Positions 60,276-64,000 of a stretch of 64,000 nucleotides of DNA are shown piece after piece. The stretch's first letter is position 1, and every line of letters begins with the position of its first letter. The stretch covers positions 1,821,974-1,885,973 of the forward strand of contig JAUJYN010000024.1 of the NCBI GenBank assembly GCA_030737835.1, read 5' to 3'. The stretch is from Acorus gramineus. Taxonomy: Eukaryota > Streptophyta > Magnoliopsida > Acorales > Acoraceae. The notes beneath the pieces are model-generated. The model saw only the letters and a list, made by a program, of their open reading frames with translations. It ran no database searches and was not told the DNA's origin. The translations under genes were made by a program, and so were the position numbers.

Positions 60276-61856
60276 ATTTTCTGATTTTGCCATTTGTTTG
60301 CTACTATAGAAAGTCCTTGTGAGTGTCTGTTCATCCTTCAAAACTTGTAAAAATATTCTTTCCATGGACCAAGTGTTAAATCTGTCCGGATTGCGCCCCT
60401 GCACTGACTTTCGAGTCCCTCTTTGTTCGAATTGTCAAGGGCTACAACCCATCTAAGGTAATCGAAAAAGTAATGCGAGGAAAAGAGTGCGAGAAACCGT
60501 GCTTGTCGTAAAAAAGGGGGGAGTCCAAGTGATTCCAAGTGTGAGAATGAAAAGGAACCTCAAGTGGGTGCGAGAGTGGGGCAATTTCTTCTCAAGTGTG
60601 TGTGGATGGGCATGAAATGAGTGTAATAGGGGCAATTTTCCTTTGGTATGGGGAGTCAATTGTGATATTTTAAGGAAATTGAATGCTTAAATGTTTGGAA
60701 AAGAAAAATATAACCTTATGCATAAGTGTAAAAGATATAGGGGAGTATTTTAGTTGTTCAAAGGATCTTTTATGTGGGAGGGCAATGTTTTTAATTTTTC
60801 AAAGTAAAAGATACCATCAAGTCCCCGAGGAAGGGTCCTTGTGGTCACTCATGTCCAAACCAGGATTGTATTTGAAAGGTATTGGCTTCAGGTGTCAATT
60901 CCTCAAGTTCATGGTTCTCAAATGCTTGATCACATTATTCTAAACATGCTGGGAAATCCATGAATGCACCAAGATTTAAGTCAAGCAAGCTTCCTTTAGA
61001 TAGGCAAGTATTTTAAGTGAACTCATGTGCGTGTGTGCTATTGTAAACAAAGAAAAGGTTTATCTTTGGTTGAGATTTTGCCTTTCCGAGCAGACATGGT
61101 TCAATTCCAACTCCATAGCAAGAAATAAAAGGGTGGGGGGTGAATGGGGTAAGAGTAATATCTTCCTTTGGGGCAACATTTTAGAATTGTCCTAGTCTGG
61201 CATATGTCTTTACTTCCTAGGTCCCTTTGGCTTTCTTCTTTTTACCACTCCTTTATTTAGGTGGAGAGTACAGCCCGCCGGGCGTGTACCCGTATTTCGA
61301 GTGGAGAGTACAATCCGTTTGCTTGGATGTGTACTAGTATAGCCTTTTGTTCAGCATATACTGTGCGTAAAGGCGTTCACGCCTGCTAAAGTAGAGAGTT
61401 TAACCCGTTGTCTGGGTGTTGTTTTGATCTTTAGCCTCTCATTGCCTTTTGTTTTGTTTTGATTTGAGGGGGGGGGGTGGTTTCTGTTTTTCACCTCTGT
61501 TCTTTTCTGCTTCCCCTCTAGAAGTGTTTATACAGTGCCAGAGCCAGTTTTGGGACATATGCCAGGTCCAGGGTAATTCCTCATTTTGTCTTTGGGTTGA
61601 TACGAGTGAGGGCGAAAATAAGGGGAGATGCTTTGGGTTTATAAAATTGTCCCAGTCTACAGGGTAGGCAATTTCTCCTTTTATCAGATAAACCAGTTCC
61701 TAAGTCATACTGGTGTGATGAAGGTGGCATGAGTGGTGAATATATGAGTTCAAATAAAATACAAGCTATCTTTGAGAGTCTTGCAATTCTATTATCAGGT
61801 TTAGACACTGGAAATCACAGGAAGGAAGAATAATATTTCTCAAGTTTTGAGAGTTT

Positions 61857-62135
61857 CTATGCATGGAGTTTTTTTAGATAAAGTGCATTCCACGAACCTG
61901 GGACCTCGACTCCTTCGGGGTTTACCAAGCGGTAGGCATTCCCGGAATAGGCATGGGTGATCACATAGGGTCCCTCCCATGTGGGTTGCAGCTTGCCTCT
62001 GGGGTGGGGCTGCCTTGATGGCATGATTTGCTTGAGTACAAGCTCCCCAATTTTAAATTCTCTCTATTACTTTCTTTTCAAATGCCCTTGCCACCCTCCT
62101 CTAGTAGGCCTGGGCATGGTCCGTGGCTCTCAACT
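61857..62135 (-). pseudogene. Ty3-gypsy integrase C-terminus
   Basis: The minus-strand peptide contains RRVARAFEKKVIEREFKIGE, LVLKQIMPSRQPHPRGKLQP and TWEGPYVITHAYSGNAYRLV, ending NALYLKKLHA and TAG (61859-61857). This is the conserved chromatin-proximal end of plant gypsy integrases (usual form RRmaraFnkrVkpR...GdLVLrk...Gkl.pnWEGPYvv). A stop just before RRVARA and the loss of sequence upstream of 62135 show truncation. The catalytic core is absent. Confidence 0.85.
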
Positions 62136-64000
62136 TCTTTTTTTTCTTTTTTCTTTTTTCTCGGTTTGTGGTTTTTTTCGTTTTAGGAAAGCATGTAAAC
62201 AACTATGTGCATGAATGAGGAATGAAAGCTGTTTAACATTGTATTTTTGGATTTTTTTTTTTTGTTTTGGAAGTGTGTAAATTTGGATATAGAAAAGCAT
62301 GTAAAAGATAGTATATGCATAATTCTGGAGAGTGGCCTCCAGGAAATGATGGCGCAGGATGAGTCCTCTATGGAGGCTCAAACTGAAGGATTTTTTGATG
62401 TATCATTGTTTGTGTATCGGTTCTCCTCTATCTTGAAGCGCGTTGGATACCTTCTCAACCACTGCTGCTCAGCGTCTATTTTGACAACATCTATCAGGAT
62501 ATCAAAGCCTGAATGGTGTCGAAAATGCCAGTGGAGCTTGACCCGCCATAGACTCTTAGCAGGAAGATACTTTTTCCTCAATGAGTGGTCAGTCAATAAA
62601 GATGTGAATATGGAAAAGTAAGTCGCAAGGGTGACTACTGACTGAACAGGTGCACGGTTCACCATAATGTTGAGGCCCTGATGATGATGGGGGTAAAGAC
62701 TCATCTTTCGGCGCAATCAGGTACTTATAAATAATAGTTGATGTGAATATGGGGGGGGGGACCCGAAGGAGGGGGCTCCTTCGACAAATGGGATGACAAG
62801 TCCGGCAACTGGAATGGCTTGACTGCTCCCTCAAATTGTGCATTTTTAAATATGAGTGGTTCTGATTTGAGATTATACACAATTGGTTGTTCTAGGTCTA
62901 TGTCATTCTCAGAATCTGATGAGTCAGAATGTGAGTTATCTGAGGTTACCAAGGCAGGTTTAACGGGCATCAGTATGATTTGATCTTGAGCAGGTAAAAA
63001 TAATGGGTTTTTAGATTCAATTGGTTGTAAGGCTTGGATGATGGATTCAGGTTGTACTGGAGTAGGGTAAAAGAGTTCCAATAGATCTCCATCCAAAAAC
63101 TCTTCATCATCGTCAGAGTCCTGCTTGGGACATTCTGTAGATTCAATAATCTCAGAAGCTGGAGATTCATAAGTTGATGGGGGCGGAATAGCAGTGTATT
63201 TCCTTTGTGGTACTTGTTGGGGAACAAAGGCTTGCGTCCTTGGTGGAGCAGAGGGATAGGTAGGGAGAACTCTGGCCCTAACGTCATTGGTTTGATTAGG
63301 TTGTGCCTAGGAGAAATGGTCCAATGGTCGGATGGCACCTCCCTTTACCGGATAAATTGTGATGGGCTCGAGTACTTGTCCTGTGTATGGGGTGAGGGGC
63401 CTGATAGGGTTTGGGTTCATTGGGGAAGGTGCTGGAAGGATTAAACCATCCGGAATGATCCTAGGCAATTCTTCATGATTCGTGGCTCCTATTGCGTAGG
63501 CGTTTAGGTTTTTTGGTTCTTCCATCAGGGCTTGTATAATATGTTCTAGCTTTTGTTACAGGATCTGTATGTATTGGGATTCGGTTTATAGGGTTTTGGA
63601 CTGTGGGATTCTGGGTTAACAGGCTTTGTCGTAACGGCACGGAAGCGGGTACTAATCAAGGAAAAATATGTTTGGATAAGTATCTTGCCAAGGTGGCATA
63701 TATCCGGACAAACCGGATGTATACTGTCTCGGAGCTGGTCCTCGATCAGGGACTCGCGCTCCGTTCGGGTAGACTGCTGAGACTTGTGGTGTAATCTCCT
63801 CTACCATGGGGGTGTGCGCCTTTCTCGGCGATTGTCCAACCCTATGGCTGATAGGTGGGGACTGGGTTTGGACTACTGGGGCTGCACAAAGGGAAATCCT
63901 GTTGTGACGGTCAATGAGAAGCTGGTACGTGGTACAGTCTCCGTACGAAAGACTCGTCGGAGTTTTGGACTCAGGCTCTGCAATATCATGTCAATTTCTT
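62136..64000 (-). pseudogene. Further retroelement-like remnants, minus strand, unassigned
   Basis: Open stretches on the minus strand include 63096-62725 (Pro/Ser/Asp-rich, LLELFYPTPVQPESIIQALQ), 63525-63307 (EEPKNLNAYAIGATNHEELP and IRPLTPYTGQVLEPITIYPV) and a stretch read from the window end to about 63660 (LSYGDCTTYQLLIDRHNRIS and GLSGYMPPWQDTYPNIFF). The proline-rich, low-hydrophobicity character would suit the spacer or gag tail of the gypsy element whose integrase lies at 61857-62135. I recognise no catalytic motif, so the assignment is by position only. Confidence 0.35.

Larger units (their letters stand above)
58130..61856 (-). repeat. 3' non-coding/LTR-like region of a minus-strand Ty3-gypsy element
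   Basis: It lies directly after the end of the integrase on the minus strand. A minus-strand TATA box (ACTATAAATAGGGAGG, 58355-58370) suggests that an LTR promoter lies at the far end. It contains the CGGCTA/TAGCCG hairpins and a repeated GTGGAGAGTACA phrase (61261 and 61300). The LTR borders were not resolved. Confidence 0.4.

Noticed and set aside
62136-64000. Integrated pararetrovirus
   Set aside because: No movement-protein, coat or RT motifs seen; the neighbouring integrase C-terminus points to Ty3-gypsy instead.

Overview
This window is nuclear DNA from a flowering plant. It is AT-rich, has GT-AG introns, and carries a chloroplast-targeted RNA-binding protein with a transit peptide, a plant-type copia retrotransposon and many plant hAT/PIF-type elements. 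The species cannot be named from the sequence. No rRNA, tRNA or CRISPR locus was found.

Host genes lie in the first 23.5 kb. (1) The last four coding exons of an ABT1/ESF2-like ribosome-biogenesis protein (+, 1103-2911); its RRM-coding 5' exons are outside the window. (2) A complete four-exon gene for a 31-kDa-type chloroplast ribonucleoprotein, cp31-like (+, 7385-12181): 302 aa with transit peptide, acidic linker and two RRMs, and site II (TGGGCC) promoter motifs upstream. (3) A six-exon gene on the minus strand (17207-23310) for a small protein ending in a NET (BET extra-terminal) domain but with no bromodomain. I assembled it from splice sites that keep the reading frame. The stretches between these genes hold MITEs, a foldback element, degenerate minisatellites and SINE-like heads.

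From about 24.3 kb to the end the window is almost all nested and broken mobile DNA: LINE 3' fragments (24.5-25.6 kb and 37.0-43.3 kb), two decayed hAT transposases (27.0-29.7 kb and 37.7-40.7 kb), a decayed plant-transposon-domain gene on the minus strand (30.6-33.1 kb), a Ty3-gypsy LTR/gag remnant with a head-to-head inverted LTR (34.4-36.6 kb), and a copia element with both LTRs (44.74-56.67 kb). The copia reverse transcriptase is split by a 5.9 kb insertion of two tandem LTR-like units with very GC-rich cores. A 1.3 kb long-TIR foldback element follows (56.7-58.0 kb), then the remains of a minus-strand Ty3-gypsy element whose 3' region is full of CGGCTA/TAGCCG hairpins (58.1-64.0 kb).

Insertion order can be read from target-site duplications (TSDs). 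In one case a LINE is split by a CAGTGTTC-ended hAT element, which is split by a hAT with its own 8-bp TSD, which is split by a short GCACGGACAC-ended element: four layers. At least four hAT-type insertions have readable ends, three of them belonging to one previously active CAGTGTTC/GCATATGC family. Everything after 24 kb appears non-functional as host coding sequence. The least explained structures are a dense TTCGAA(CG) motif field (29.87-30.39 kb), the CGGCTA hairpin field (58.47-60.27 kb) and the GC-rich cores of the tandem LTR-like units.
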